Shown: positions 32,586 to 42,209 of the stretch, one piece after another
Position numbering within the stretch: the first letter of the stretch is position 1
Layout: the number at the start of each line of letters is the position of its first letter
Assembly: GCA_021890755.1 (NCBI GenBank)
Contig: JAKKUQ010000001.1
Location: forward strand, 1-64,000
Direction: 5' to 3'
DNA: 64,000 nt
DNA from: Thermosediminibacteraceae bacterium
GTDB lineage: Bacteria > Bacillota > Thermosediminibacteria > Thermosediminibacterales > Thermosediminibacteraceae
Position numbers and translations under genes: made by a program
Notes under the pieces: model-generated
What the model saw: the letters and a program-made list of their open reading frames with translations, nothing else
Told to the model about the DNA's origin: nothing
The model's database searches: none

Positions 32586-33224
32586 TTATATATAACCTTT
32601 CTGGCGTAGCTTTCTTTGCTCGGCTAAAACGAATTTTATTATCTCATCCCTTTCCTGGTCTTTAAGATCTATAAATTGAACTCCGATGTTATAGGGGTGT
32701 ACGCGCCTTACAGGATCTTTAGCTATTCTTACAACCCTTGCTTTTATATCGATTTCTCTAGATTCAAGAGGGAGTTTAATCTCAATTACCTCGCCTTTTT
32801 CTAATTCCTTGCCAAAATATATCATCGCTCCGCTAGCACTTAGGTCCATCAAAAACGCTTTCATCCAATTCTCTGTCTTAAGAGGACGTATCCTTATTCT
32901 TTTTATTACCTGGACTCTAAAATAATCCCTCCTCTGATTCTTTTCCGGGGGTGCAAGAAGTATAACTCCTATAATCGGAATGGGTGCATACCTTTTTTCC
33001 ACGACTTTTGCTCTAACGAAATAGAAACAATCGTTTTTTTTATAATAAATTTTTATAGGCTCATCGGATTCTAGGAAAAAGAGTTTCCCATCCAAAAAGG
33101 GCATACCTAAATAGATCCTGTCTTCGCCAAGGTCTTCAACTTTAGTCGGCAATATTATTTTTTCATCATCTCTTACCACTTCTATCTCGACTCTCATTCC
33201 TATCTCCAAACTGTTATTACCCAT
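32586..33224 (-). CDS. PilZ-domain flagellar brake protein (YcgR/MotI-like)
   Basis: 212 residues. The N-terminal YcgR-like domain (about 1-95) is followed by a PilZ domain with both cyclic di-GMP binding elements: the Arg motif RRDYFRVQ (about 99-106) and DLSASGAMIYFG (about 128-139). By family knowledge it would slow the motor by binding MotA or the rotor when c-di-GMP is high. It sits inside the fla/che operon between flhG and cheA. The Bacillus fla/che operon has no PilZ gene there. Confidence 0.88.
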   Translation of the reverse strand: MGNNSLEIGMRVEIEVVRDDEKIILPTKVEDLGEDRIYLGMPFLDGKLFFLESDEPIKIYYKKNDCFYFVRAKVVEKRYAPIPIIGVILLAPPEKNQRRDYFRVQVIKRIRIRPLKTENWMKAFLMDLSASGAMIYFGKELEKGEVIEIKLPLESREIDIKARVVRIAKDPVRRVHPYNIGVQFIDLKDQERDEIIKFVLAEQRKLRQKGYI

Positions 33225-33242
33225 ACACTTTCTCCCCCATAT

Positions 33243-34115
33243 TCACCGCAACATAAAAGATAACAATTTTTTAAGCCAGCTCCCTACGGTTTGGTTTTCA
33301 GTGCTAGAATCTAATTCAGACTCCAAGAGCTTCCTTCCGATATTGAGTAGGCATTTTGAAGAAAGGCTGTTAGGGAATTTCAGATAAAAGGGTACTTGTT
33401 CCATATTTGCCTGAAATATTGTTTTATCTTCTAGTATGAATCCTAAATAATAGATAGTAGTATTTAAAAACTTTGAAGAAGTATTAATTAACTTTTGAGC
33501 TGTTGCTTCAGCAACTTTGTAATTATCTGCTTTATTGACCACAAGATGTATTTTTTCAACATATTCATGTACTAACTTGATAACAGCGTACGCATCGGTC
33601 AGGGCAGTATATTCTGGCGTTGTTATCACAATTACCTCTCTTGAAGCACGTACAAGATTTATAACGTTTTTAGAAATCCCTGCACCAGTATCGATTACTA
33701 TAATGTCAATGGACATATCTATATTGCTGAAAGCTTTTATTAAACAATTGATTTCGTTCTCAGATAAATTGGCTAAACTATAAAGCCCTGAAGCCCCGGG
33801 GATTATTTTTATTCCTGCCGGACCCTCCAAAATAATGTCATTTATTGATTTTTGGCTGTTCAACACATGAAATAAGTTAAACCGGGGGGTTATTCCAGTT
33901 ATTAGATCCACATTAGCAAGCCCGAGATCAGCGTCTATCAAAAGGACGTTTTTTCCCATTTTCTGAAGTACAATGGATAGATTTACAGCTAAATTGGTTT
34001 TCCCCACTCCGCCCTTTCCACTAGTTACTGCAATTACTCTGACCGAATTTGATACTTTTAGTGGTTGGAATTGTGTTTTTTTTAAAATCCGCAATTTACT
34101 GGCCTGATCGTTCAT
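33243..34115 (-). CDS. flhG: Flagellar number regulator FlhG (MinD/ParA-like ATPase)
   Basis: About 290 residues. The deviant Walker A KGGVGKTNLAVN (about 35-46) and LLIDADLGLANVDL and DIIVIDTGAG are typical of FlhG/YlxH. It stimulates the FlhF GTPase and controls flagellar number or placement. The N-terminal segment contains a DQASKLR-type activation motif. ATG at 34115 overlaps the flhF stop by one base. An upstream in-frame extension is only flhF in another frame and is rejected. Confidence 0.93.
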   Translation of the reverse strand: MNDQASKLRILKKTQFQPLKVSNSVRVIAVTSGKGGVGKTNLAVNLSIVLQKMGKNVLLIDADLGLANVDLITGITPRFNLFHVLNSQKSINDIILEGPAGIKIIPGASGLYSLANLSENEINCLIKAFSNIDMSIDIIVIDTGAGISKNVINLVRASREVIVITTPEYTALTDAYAVIKLVHEYVEKIHLVVNKADNYKVAEATAQKLINTSSKFLNTTIYYLGFILEDKTIFQANMEQVPFYLKFPNSLSSKCLLNIGRKLLESELDSSTENQTVGSWLKKLLSFMLR

Positions 34116-35218
34116 CAGTTGCTTCCCCCCAGGACTAGGTCTGCTATTTTCGCGGCAGAAGCAACTTCTATATCGTCGGGTACATTTTGCCCGATCGTGA
34201 GGTAAGATGGGCTGCAATTGCTGGAACATATGGCATTCAATATTAATCCGTAACTTCTTGTCTCATCCAGTTTAGTAAATATAAGTTTTTGATAATTTAG
34301 TTCCTTGTAACTTTCTAAAATTTCATACACATCTTTTGTTTTAGTGGTGACACTGATCACCATATGAATTTCTGTCGGTTTTATTGTTTCTATCAAACTT
34401 TTAATCTTTTTGATCTGCATTTTATTTCGCGGGCTTGTACCCATGGTGTCTATTAAAATAAGCTCACAGTCAGAAAGCTTTTTCATGACCACCGGAACTT
34501 CTGTAGGTTCAAATATTACCTCCACCGGAATTTCAAGAAGGTCCCCGTAAGTTTTCAGCTGCTCAACAGCACCCACCCGGTATGTATCAGCGGTAACCAG
34601 TGCTACTTTTTTCCCCTGGTTTAGGCTGTACATAGCAGCTAGTTTCGCTATTGTAGTGGTCTTACCCACTCCCGTAGGGCCTATGAAAGCTATCTTACTC
34701 GGTTCATTTTCTAAAAATCTTATTGGTTCAGCAGGTTTTATCATTGATACAATCTGATTTTTAAGATAAGTTATAACGTCACTTTTATCAAAATCCCCGC
34801 TAGTAACTTTTTGTTTTATACCTTCAATCATTTTATCTATTAGATTTTTTTCTATCTCCATAGACGTGAGCTTTTGATATATTTCACCCAAAGGGGGTGG
34901 GATTTCCAAAAAAGGCTTTGCTGATAAACTTTTTAGCAAATCCTTTACCTCGTTAATCTCGTTTTTTATATCTTCTAACTTCTCCTGGTGGTTTTCTCTT
35001 AAGGGAATAGCATAAGGATTAGGTTTTAATTGTGGCCTCTCAGACCTATTTACATCGCATGCAGCTATAACCTCAACTTTAGGTTTGGAAAATAATCCTA
35101 ATATCCCGCCCTTTTTAATTTGCCTGGTCTGGAGAATTATCGCATCCCTTCCAAGTTCACTTTTTACTTTGTAAAGGGCCTCCTGAATATTGTCAGCTAT
35201 GTATGTCTTTATCCTCAT
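34115..35218 (-). CDS. flhF: Flagellar biosynthesis SRP-type GTPase FlhF
   Basis: 367 residues. An N-terminal B domain is followed by the NG GTPase with the P-loop [20 protein letters not shown] (about 172-191), ALVTADTYRVGAVEQL and LIDTMGTSPRN, and TKLDETRSYG near the end. FlhF recruits early flagellar parts to the assembly site and forms a regulatory pair with FlhG. It starts immediately after the flhA stop. Confidence 0.94.
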   Translation of the reverse strand: MRIKTYIADNIQEALYKVKSELGRDAIILQTRQIKKGGILGLFSKPKVEVIAACDVNRSERPQLKPNPYAIPLRENHQEKLEDIKNEINEVKDLLKSLSAKPFLEIPPPLGEIYQKLTSMEIEKNLIDKMIEGIKQKVTSGDFDKSDVITYLKNQIVSMIKPAEPIRFLENEPSKIAFIGPTGVGKTTTIAKLAAMYSLNQGKKVALVTADTYRVGAVEQLKTYGDLLEIPVEVIFEPTEVPVVMKKLSDCELILIDTMGTSPRNKMQIKKIKSLIETIKPTEIHMVISVTTKTKDVYEILESYKELNYQKLIFTKLDETRSYGLILNAICSSNCSPSYLTIGQNVPDDIEVASAAKIADLVLGGSN

Positions 35219-37249
35219 TTACAATTTCACCGTCCCCACTGACATTACTTCTACGCTCGGGTCTATTTCTCCATAAGATAATACAGGTATGTTTGGCAAG
35301 CTGTGTTCTATAATTCTTCTAAAATATCTCCGCACAAGAGGGCTCGTTAAGACTACAGGCTGCAGTCCGCGCCTTGTAACCTGATTGATGTTTTCGACCA
35401 GCGAACTTATAATTTTTTGAACTGTACTAGGTTCGATGGAGATGTAAACCCCATTTTCTGTTTGCGAGACTGAATTCAAAATGAGTTCCTCTAAATCCCT
35501 GTCCAAGGTTATTACCTTAGCTTTTTTATCGCCGATAAAGCGGTGAGTTATAACCCTTCTTAACCGCTGTCTTACGTATTCCGTTAAAAGGTCTGTGTCC
35601 TTAGTTAGGGTAGAGTAGTCTCCCAAAGCCTCCAATATTGTAACCATATCTCTTATTGGCACATTTTCTTTTAACAGATTCGAAAGCACCTTTTGAATTT
35701 CTCCCAAAGTCAAAACTTTAGGCACCAGTTCTTCGATAAGCGAGGGATATTGTTCTTTTAAACTGTCCAAAATATTTTTTACATCCTGTCTTCCGATTAG
35801 CTCATGGGCGTATGCTTTTATTACTTCTGTCAGATGGGTAGCTAAAACAGAAGCGGAATCTACTACTGTATACCCTAACATTTCGGCTTTTTCCTTTTTG
35901 TCGGGAGTTATCCACTTCGCTGGCAGGCCGAAAGCAGGTTCCCGAGTATCAATACCTTCTATTTCTATCGGTCCTCCAGCAGGGTTCATCACAAGGTAAT
36001 TGTCGACCTTTAATTCCCCTCTTGCTGCTTCCACTCCTTTTATTTTGATGACATATTCGTTGGGCTTTAACTGGATGTTATCTCTCAACCTGACCATCGG
36101 TACTATCATTCCAAGATCCATAGCACACTGGCGCCTTATCATAACCACCCTGTCGAGCAAATCTCCACCCTGGTTAACATCAGCAAGGGGAATAAGGTTG
36201 TAACCAAATTCGACTTCTATAGGGTCTACCTGCATCATTGCCAGCAAGTTTTCGGGTTTGCGCATCTCTTCCAGTTCTCTTTCTCTCTGTATTTCCTGCT
36301 CCTTTAGACTTTCATTTTTTGAAGCTCTCTGCATGGAAAACCCTATATACCCGAATATAGCTGCGAGTACTAAAAAGGGGAGATCTGGTAAACCAGGAAT
36401 TATCGCAAAAAAGATGAGAAGACCCGAAGCCATCAAGTGTACCTTTGGGTAATAAAGAAGCTGCTTTATAAGCTCCTCGCCTAAATTGCCTTCACTTGCT
36501 GCCTTTGTCACCACAATTCCCGTAGCTGTAGATACCAGAAGTGCAGGTATTTGAGTTACCAGCCCATCTCCAACGGTAAGAAGCGCATAACGGTTTACTG
36601 CAGTCATCGCATCAAGGCCCTGGAATACAACTCCGGTGATCAATCCTCCAATGATATTTATAACAGTTATAATAATACCCGCTATTGCGTCTCCTTTTAT
36701 AAACTTACTGGCACCATCCATAGCTCCGTAAAAATCCGCTTCTTTTTGAATATTCATTCGGCGTTGCCTGGCTTCCGCTTCCGTGATAAGACCCGAGTTA
36801 AGATCTGCATCAATGCTCATTTGCTTGCCCGGCATTGCGTCGAGAGTGAACCTTGCCGCCACTTCGGCAACTCTTTCGGCTCCACGTGTAATTACTATAA
36901 ATTGGATAATAACTATTATTAGGAAAATTATAAATCCAACCAGCACATTACCTCTGATTACAAAATTCCCAAACGCTTCAATAACCCTTCCCGCATAACC
37001 GTTTAATAGGATTAACCTTGTTGAAGATACGTTAAGAGCAAGCCTGAAAATCGTTGCAATAAGCAGTAAAGTTGGAAATGTAGAAAAGTTAAGGGGATTT
37101 TCTATATTCATAGCCACAAGGAGAATAATAAGAGAAAACGTTATGTTAAACGAGAGCAAAATATCAAGCAAAGTCGTAGGAAGAGGTATGACCATCATAA
37201 TGACAACTATCACCGCAGCAAGCGCTATAATCACATCATATGACCTCAA
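35219..37249 (-). CDS. flhA: Flagellar export gate protein FlhA
   Basis: 676 residues. An N-terminal half with about eight membrane segments (through about residue 310) contains the FHIPEP-family stretch RFTLDAMPGKQMSIDADL (about 133-150). The cytosolic C-terminal domain, the nonameric ring that receives chaperone-substrate complexes, follows a charged linker. The called start is TTG at 37249; a GTG at 37234 with GAGGT eight bases upstream is also possible. It overlaps flhB by four bases. Confidence 0.94.
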   Translation of the reverse strand: MRSYDVIIALAAVIVVIMMVIPLPTTLLDILLSFNITFSLIILLVAMNIENPLNFSTFPTLLLIATIFRLALNVSSTRLILLNGYAGRVIEAFGNFVIRGNVLVGFIIFLIIVIIQFIVITRGAERVAEVAARFTLDAMPGKQMSIDADLNSGLITEAEARQRRMNIQKEADFYGAMDGASKFIKGDAIAGIIITVINIIGGLITGVVFQGLDAMTAVNRYALLTVGDGLVTQIPALLVSTATGIVVTKAASEGNLGEELIKQLLYYPKVHLMASGLLIFFAIIPGLPDLPFLVLAAIFGYIGFSMQRASKNESLKEQEIQRERELEEMRKPENLLAMMQVDPIEVEFGYNLIPLADVNQGGDLLDRVVMIRRQCAMDLGMIVPMVRLRDNIQLKPNEYVIKIKGVEAARGELKVDNYLVMNPAGGPIEIEGIDTREPAFGLPAKWITPDKKEKAEMLGYTVVDSASVLATHLTEVIKAYAHELIGRQDVKNILDSLKEQYPSLIEELVPKVLTLGEIQKVLSNLLKENVPIRDMVTILEALGDYSTLTKDTDLLTEYVRQRLRRVITHRFIGDKKAKVITLDRDLEELILNSVSQTENGVYISIEPSTVQKIISSLVENINQVTRRGLQPVVLTSPLVRRYFRRIIEHSLPNIPVLSYGEIDPSVEVMSVGTVKL

Positions 37250-38325
37250 CTGCTCACCCTCTTTCCTTTCAAACTATAGACATAAGCTAGTATTTCGGCA
37301 ACTGCATTATAGAATTTTTCCGGGATTACGTCTCCCACTTCCACCGATTTATATAATGTTTGAGCGAGCGGCTTATTTTCCACGATTGGAATATCTTCCT
37401 TTTCGGCAATTTCTTTTATCCTCTCAGCAACGAACCCAGAACCTTTTGCTAATACTATTGGCGCAGTATGGATCGATGCGTCATATCCAAGCGCGACCGC
37501 TATATGGGTTGGGTTTGTGATTACCACATCGGCTTTTTTTACATCTTGCATCATACGCCGGCGCGATATTTGACGCTGCACCTGCCGTATCCTTGATTTG
37601 ATTTGGGGATTACCCTCTACTTCTTTTAGTTCTTCTTTGATATCTTCCTTAGACATCATCAAACTTTTCTCATATTCATACCACTGGTAAGCGTAATCAA
37701 AAACTGAAAGGGCAAGGAGTGCGATACATACCTTTAGCCCTACTTTAAAAACCATACTCGAAAAATAACCCAGCGACTCAGAAAGACTCATGTCCAGCAT
37801 CAAGGCAGCGGTATTTTTCAATTCGCTAAAGCCACCGTAAACCAAATACATTATTAAAGACAATTTAAGGACTGCCTTCAAAAGTTCAACCAGGCTTTTT
37901 TTCGAAAATATTCTTTTAAATCCCTCAATCGGATTTAATCGTTCGATTTTAGGAGCAACGGGTTCTAGACTAAAAACAAAACCCACCTGTAAAAAATTTG
38001 CAACAAGTCCAATTGCGACAATTCCTATGCCTATGGGAGCTATGAGTTTTAATACGAGCAGCGTAGAAGCGTAAAATATACTATAAAAGCTGCTTTGAGA
38101 AAGCTCTTGTTTTTTTAAATTTTCTATTATAACGTACTTCAAAAACAAAGCTGTATTTTCAATTATAAAATTCCCAAAAATTTTGATAAGAACGAGACCC
38201 GCTAAGAGAACAAGGGATGATGTGAGTTCTCTACTTGAAAAAACCTGCCCTCGTTCTCTTGCCTTTTGTCTCCTCCGGGGAGTTGCCTTTTCTGTTTTCT
38301 CTTGGGCGAAAAGCTGCAGATTCAT
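37246..38325 (-). CDS. flhB: Flagellar export switch protein FlhB
   Basis: 359 residues. Four membrane segments are followed by a cytosolic domain with the autocleavage site NPTH (271-274; VITNPTHIAVALGY). Cleavage there switches export from hook to filament substrates. The N-terminus EKTEKATPRRRQKARERGQV is typical. The gene overlaps fliR and flhA by four bases each. Confidence 0.95.
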   Translation of the reverse strand: MNLQLFAQEKTEKATPRRRQKARERGQVFSSRELTSSLVLLAGLVLIKIFGNFIIENTALFLKYVIIENLKKQELSQSSFYSIFYASTLLVLKLIAPIGIGIVAIGLVANFLQVGFVFSLEPVAPKIERLNPIEGFKRIFSKKSLVELLKAVLKLSLIMYLVYGGFSELKNTAALMLDMSLSESLGYFSSMVFKVGLKVCIALLALSVFDYAYQWYEYEKSLMMSKEDIKEELKEVEGNPQIKSRIRQVQRQISRRRMMQDVKKADVVITNPTHIAVALGYDASIHTAPIVLAKGSGFVAERIKEIAEKEDIPIVENKPLAQTLYKSVEVGDVIPEKFYNAVAEILAYVYSLKGKRVSS

Positions 38326-39092
38326 GGCTTATTCAACATTCCTTGCAGTATTGACTCTATAATTTCGTAACTCCCGTTGAACAAAACATCCAGGGTAATC
38401 AAATACATCGGCAACGCTAAAATAAGGAAAATTACACCGACTACGACTTTAAAAGGCAATCCTACGATGAATACGTTCATTTGAGGAACGGTTCTAGCTA
38501 TAATCCCAAGAGCGAAATCCGCAAGAAAGGTAGCGGAAACAACAGGGATACTCATTTTTATTCCTGCTTCGAACATTCTAAGAAAACTCTCAAGGATTCC
38601 ATGAATCCATGAATGATTTAATAATATGGCTTCTCCTCCAAGGGGCAAGACATTATAGCTTTCTATCAATGCACTCAATAGAATGTGGTGTCCATTAATG
38701 GTTAAAAATACAAGTATTGTGAGAATGTAAAAGAAATTCCCTAGCATAGGCACTTGGGTGTTTGACTGCGGATCTAAAACGCTTACTATACCAAATCCCA
38801 TTTCCAAGTCTATAATCTCACCGCATACATACACTGCTGAAAATATTACAAAAGTTACGAAACCCATCAAAAAGCCTAACGCTGCCTCTCTGACAAAAAG
38901 AATTACTGTTTCCCAAAGGATATTAGGCACGACTATTTTATCTACAACAGGATATATTATTAATGCTACCAAGGCCGATAGTCCCAACCGGGCCTGGAAA
39001 GGAAATTCACGCCTTCCGAAAATAGGTGTAATGACAAAAAACCCAAAAATCCTATTAAATATCAGAAGAAAATTAATTACTTGAACTTCCAT
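38322..39092 (-). CDS. fliR: Flagellar export protein FliR
   Basis: 256 residues, polytopic export-gate protein with about six hydrophobic segments and the typical start FLLIFNRIFGFFVITPIFG. FliP, FliQ and FliR together form the helical gate core. It lies between fliQ and flhB in the standard order. Confidence 0.94.
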   Translation of the reverse strand: MEVQVINFLLIFNRIFGFFVITPIFGRREFPFQARLGLSALVALIIYPVVDKIVVPNILWETVILFVREAALGFLMGFVTFVIFSAVYVCGEIIDLEMGFGIVSVLDPQSNTQVPMLGNFFYILTILVFLTINGHHILLSALIESYNVLPLGGEAILLNHSWIHGILESFLRMFEAGIKMSIPVVSATFLADFALGIIARTVPQMNVFIVGLPFKVVVGVIFLILALPMYLITLDVLFNGSYEIIESILQGMLNKP

Positions 39093-39110
39093 TTACTACC
39101 TCGCTATTTT

Positions 39111-39380
39111 TTAATGAATAAAATAGGGTATTTCCCTAAACAGGGTTTCTGTAAAATTTACTAAAATACTAATCATCCATGAACCAAATATTAGAATAGC
39201 TGCCATTACCGCCACAATTTTTGGCACGAAGGTCAGCGATTGCTCCTGAATTTGCGTTGTTGCTTGAAAAATACTAATCAAAAGTCCTACAATCATTCCC
39301 ACACCTAACATGGGAGCCGATACCAATAACACTACGCTCAGCGCCTCTCGCGCCAGGTAAATCACAGTCTCTTGCGTCAA
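39111..39380 (-). CDS. fliQ: Flagellar export protein FliQ
   Basis: 89 residues with two hydrophobic helices (about 14-38 and 50-75) and the family segment GLLISIFQATTQIQEQSLTF. Component of the FliPQR export gate. Standard position after fliP. Confidence 0.95.
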   Translation of the reverse strand: MTQETVIYLAREALSVVLLVSAPMLGVGMIVGLLISIFQATTQIQEQSLTFVPKIVAVMAAILIFGSWMISILVNFTETLFREIPYFIH

Positions 39381-39402
39381 GTTTTACCCCACCCCAACCA
39401 TT

Positions 39403-40173
39403 TCAATTGAAGCTAGATAAAAGCGAACCTATGACAAGGTTCCAACCATCTACCATCACAAAAAGTAGTATTTTAAATGGCAGGGATATCATAACAGGTG
39501 GCAACATAAGCATTCCCATCGACATCAACGTACTTGCCACAATCATGTCTATTACAAGAAACGGGATAAAAATCATAAATCCCATTTGAAAAGCGGTTTT
39601 TAATTCGCTGATAATAAAAGCTGGTATCAAAACATGGGTTGGAACATCGTCAAGGGTTTTTACGTGGTCTTGAAGTTTTGCGTAATGTAAAAACAATGCC
39701 AAATCTTTTTCCCGGGTCTGTTTGAACATAAAATCTCTCAGGGGTTTTTGCGCTTCTTGCAAAGCCTCCTGAAAGCTTATTTCTTCTCTTATATAAGGTT
39801 GAACGGCATTTGCGTAAATATCTGAAAACACTGGGGCCATAACGAAAAACGTGATAAATAGAGCCAATCCTATAAGGACTTGGTTCGGCGGGACTTGTTG
39901 AACTCCAAGTCCACTTCGAACAAAGGAAAGCACGATAATAATCCGTATAAATGAAGTCATCATTATAAGAATGGATGGAGCCAGAGACAATATTGTGAGA
40001 ATGAGTAGAACCTGTAACGTTAAAGCTGTTTCTTGGGGATTGTTGGCCGTTCGTATAAAATCTAGTACAGGTATAGGCGGTTCTGGAGCAGCAAGAGCTT
40101 TTGCAGGACCAGAAAAGAGGATTGCCGCCGAAATTAAAACCGCACTCCGATTTTTTTTCTTGATAATCTTCAT
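39403..40173 (-). CDS. fliP: Flagellar export protein FliP
   Basis: 256 residues. A cleavable N-terminal signal-like segment (about 11-28) is followed by the FliP membrane domain, with [20 protein letters not shown] and [20 protein letters not shown] near the middle and [20 protein letters not shown] near the end. Core of the export gate. Overlaps fliO by four bases. Confidence 0.95.
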   Translation of the reverse strand: MKIIKKKNRSAVLISAAILFSGPAKALAAPEPPIPVLDFIRTANNPQETALTLQVLLILTILSLAPSILIMMTSFIRIIIVLSFVRSGLGVQQVPPNQVLIGLALFITFFVMAPVFSDIYANAVQPYIREEISFQEALQEAQKPLRDFMFKQTREKDLALFLHYAKLQDHVKTLDDVPTHVLIPAFIISELKTAFQMGFMIFIPFLVIDMIVASTLMSMGMLMLPPVMISLPFKILLFVMVDGWNLVIGSLLSSFN

Positions 40174-40733
40174 AACTTTTCATCACCGTCTTTTATGCTG
40201 TGAATATTTTTCAATTTTTTTAGGAACTGATTTAGCTGAACCCCAAAATTTCTGTTTTCAAAATTACTCGTGTTTTCAGCTTCATAAATCAATTCCGCTG
40301 TTTTTTCATCTAATTCTCCTATGAGGCACATCTCCTTTTCCGATGCAGCTAATAATTTTATCCCTGCAGGAGATTTCACCATATATATCCGGTTTTTCGG
40401 ATCTAAATACAGCACATCGAGTATCTCCATGTATTTGCTCCTCCACCGGGAGGGCTTGGTATACCGTACCAACCATCTAGTAGCTATAACTGCAAGAAAA
40501 CACACAAATACCAGAGAACCAAAATATACTACCAAACTTCCAATATTTATCCCACTCAAATTAGCTTGCTTTACCTCACTCTGCTTTTCAAAGCTGTATT
40601 TTTGTAATTCTCTTACATCAATTGGAGGGTCATCACTATCTCCCAACGCCTTTGAACTGCTATTAAATACCATTAAAAACAATGTTAAAAAGAGCACAGC
40701 ATAAATACATATTTTTTGTTTCTTATTTTTCAT
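40170..40733 (-). CDS. fliO: Flagellar protein FliO (FliZ in Bacillus)
   Basis: 187 residues. An N-terminal hydrophobic segment (about 8-30) is followed by a second membrane segment (about 65-88), and then a FliO-type cytosolic part with [20 protein letters not shown]. It helps FliP assemble. Sequence conservation is weak in this family; the position between cheY and fliP supports the call. Confidence 0.85.
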   Translation of the reverse strand: MKNKKQKICIYAVLFLTLFLMVFNSSSKALGDSDDPPIDVRELQKYSFEKQSEVKQANLSGINIGSLVVYFGSLVFVCFLAVIATRWLVRYTKPSRWRSKYMEILDVLYLDPKNRIYMVKSPAGIKLLAASEKEMCLIGELDEKTAELIYEAENTSNFENRNFGVQLNQFLKKLKNIHSIKDGDEKL

Positions 40734-40746
40734 ACTTTTACCCTCT

Positions 40747-41106
40747 TTATGATAAAGCTTTCTTCACAGCTTCCACTACTCTGTCGGGCTGAAACGGCTT
40801 TACTATGAAATCTCTCGCTCCAGCTTGTATGGCATCTATGACCATCGCTTGTTGCCCCATCGCCGAACACATAATTATCTTAGCATTTGGATCTATTTCT
40901 TTTATTCTTCTTACGGCTTCAATTCCGTCCATTTCAGGCATCGTAATATCCATCACCACAAGGCTGGGGTTCAACGCTTTGTACTTCTCCACAGCAACTG
41001 CACCGTTTTCGGCTTCCCCCACTACTTCAAAACCGTTTTTTGTGAGTATGTCTTTAATCATCATCCTCATAAAAGCTGCATCGTCTACAATCAAAATTCC
41101 CGCCAT
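40747..41106 (-). CDS. cheY: Chemotaxis response regulator CheY
   Basis: 119 residues, a single receiver domain. The acidic pair D8-D9 (LIVDDAAFMR), phospho-acceptor D53 (LVVMDITMPEMDG), the switch Ser in IIMCSAMG and the Lys in DFIVKPFQP are all present. Phosphorylated by CheA and dephosphorylated by CheC and FliY. It lies between fliY and fliO as in Bacillus. Confidence 0.95.
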   Translation of the reverse strand: MAGILIVDDAAFMRMMIKDILTKNGFEVVGEAENGAVAVEKYKALNPSLVVMDITMPEMDGIEAVRRIKEIDPNAKIIMCSAMGQQAMVIDAIQAGARDFIVKPFQPDRVVEAVKKALS

Positions 41107-41126
41107 GCTTACTCCTCCTCGCCTTT

Positions 41127-42209
41127 TTATTGTATATAGTCTATCTTTTCAATAGAATTCAAAATTTCCGTTATTCGCACCCCAAAGCTTTCATCAATTA
41201 CTACAACCTCTCCCCTCGCTATGCGTTTCCCGTTTACTAGGATATCAACCGGTTCTCCAGCCATCTTTTCCAGTTCTATTATAGACCCAGGCCCTATCTC
41301 TAGTATTTCTTTTATTTTTTTCACAGTTCTTCCCAATTCTACAGATATTTCCAAGGGAACATCCATTATAAGATCCAAAGAAGATTTTCTCCCTGCAGAT
41401 TCTCTTTCTTCGAAGTCTTCGAGTTCAATAGGTTTCACGTCAACCTTATTGCTTTTTTCCGTCAAGGGCTTTTGTTTTTGGGACTTTGTCAAACTAAGGT
41501 TTTCAGTGTTTTTGACTTCTGCATCTTTTGAGGAACTTTCACTTATGGACGTTTGTACTAATTCATTCACCAATTTTTTTGCGAACGGTATTGACATCAG
41601 AATCATGATTTGGCTTTTTATTAGCTGTCCAACTTCCATTTGAAAAGAAACTCTTACTATCTTTTCGGTTTTTTTGAAATAACTTTGCAACACCTCATCG
41701 CTAAAATTTATGCGTTTTAATTTGGGTGGGGAAATGTTAATGTTTTTTTTCAAAAGTGTAGACAGCGACGTAGCAGAAGACCCCATCATTTGATTCATCG
41801 CTTCTCCTACAGCACTGAGCCTTAACTCATCCAATTCTACGTCTGTATTACTACCATCTCCACCCATCATAAGATCAGCGATTATTTTTGCATCATCTTC
41901 TTTTATGATTAGAATGGTACTTCCTTCGAGGCCTTCTGTATAATCTACCATAACGGCAATAAAAGGGATGGGGAATTTTTTCTGAAGTTCTTCTATCGTT
42001 GTGATAGTTACATTAGGGGTGGTTATAGTTACCCTGTTCCTAAGTAGGGTATAAAGGGTGGTTGCCGAAGTGCCTATAGATATATTCCCTATTTCCCCTA
42101 ATGTGTCGATCTCTTCTTGAGTGAGGAGCTCACTTTCGTTTTGATTTGAAAGAGATTTGGCTAACAATTCATTTATTTCCTCTTGAGATAAAATCCGGTT
42201 TTCATCCAT
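41127..42209 (-). CDS. fliY: Flagellar motor switch phosphatase FliY
   Basis: About 360 residues. An N-terminal ILSQEEINELL motif (like the CheY-P binding end of FliM) is followed by a CheC-like domain with two phosphatase helices (DTLGEIGNISIGTSATTL and SAVGEAMNQMMGSSATSL), a variable linker, and a C-terminal FliN/SpoA domain (MDVPLEISVELGRTVKKIKE, IARGEVVVIDESFGVRITEI). Combines rotor-ring structure with CheY-P hydrolysis. The start is taken as ATG at 42209, overlapping the fliM stop by eight bases; ATG at 42227 lies further inside fliM. Confidence 0.94.
   Translation of the reverse strand: MDENRILSQEEINELLAKSLSNQNESELLTQEEIDTLGEIGNISIGTSATTLYTLLRNRVTITTPNVTITTIEELQKKFPIPFIAVMVDYTEGLEGSTILIIKEDDAKIIADLMMGGDGSNTDVELDELRLSAVGEAMNQMMGSSATSLSTLLKKNINISPPKLKRINFSDEVLQSYFKKTEKIVRVSFQMEVGQLIKSQIMILMSIPFAKKLVNELVQTSISESSSKDAEVKNTENLSLTKSQKQKPLTEKSNKVDVKPIELEDFEERESAGRKSSLDLIMDVPLEISVELGRTVKKIKEILEIGPGSIIELEKMAGEPVDILVNGKRIARGEVVVIDESFGVRITEILNSIEKIDYIQ

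Noticed and set aside
34116-34229. 38-residue N-terminal extension of FlhG
   Set aside because: It is the flhF 3' end read in another frame; the ATG at 34115 overlaps the flhF stop in the usual coupled way.
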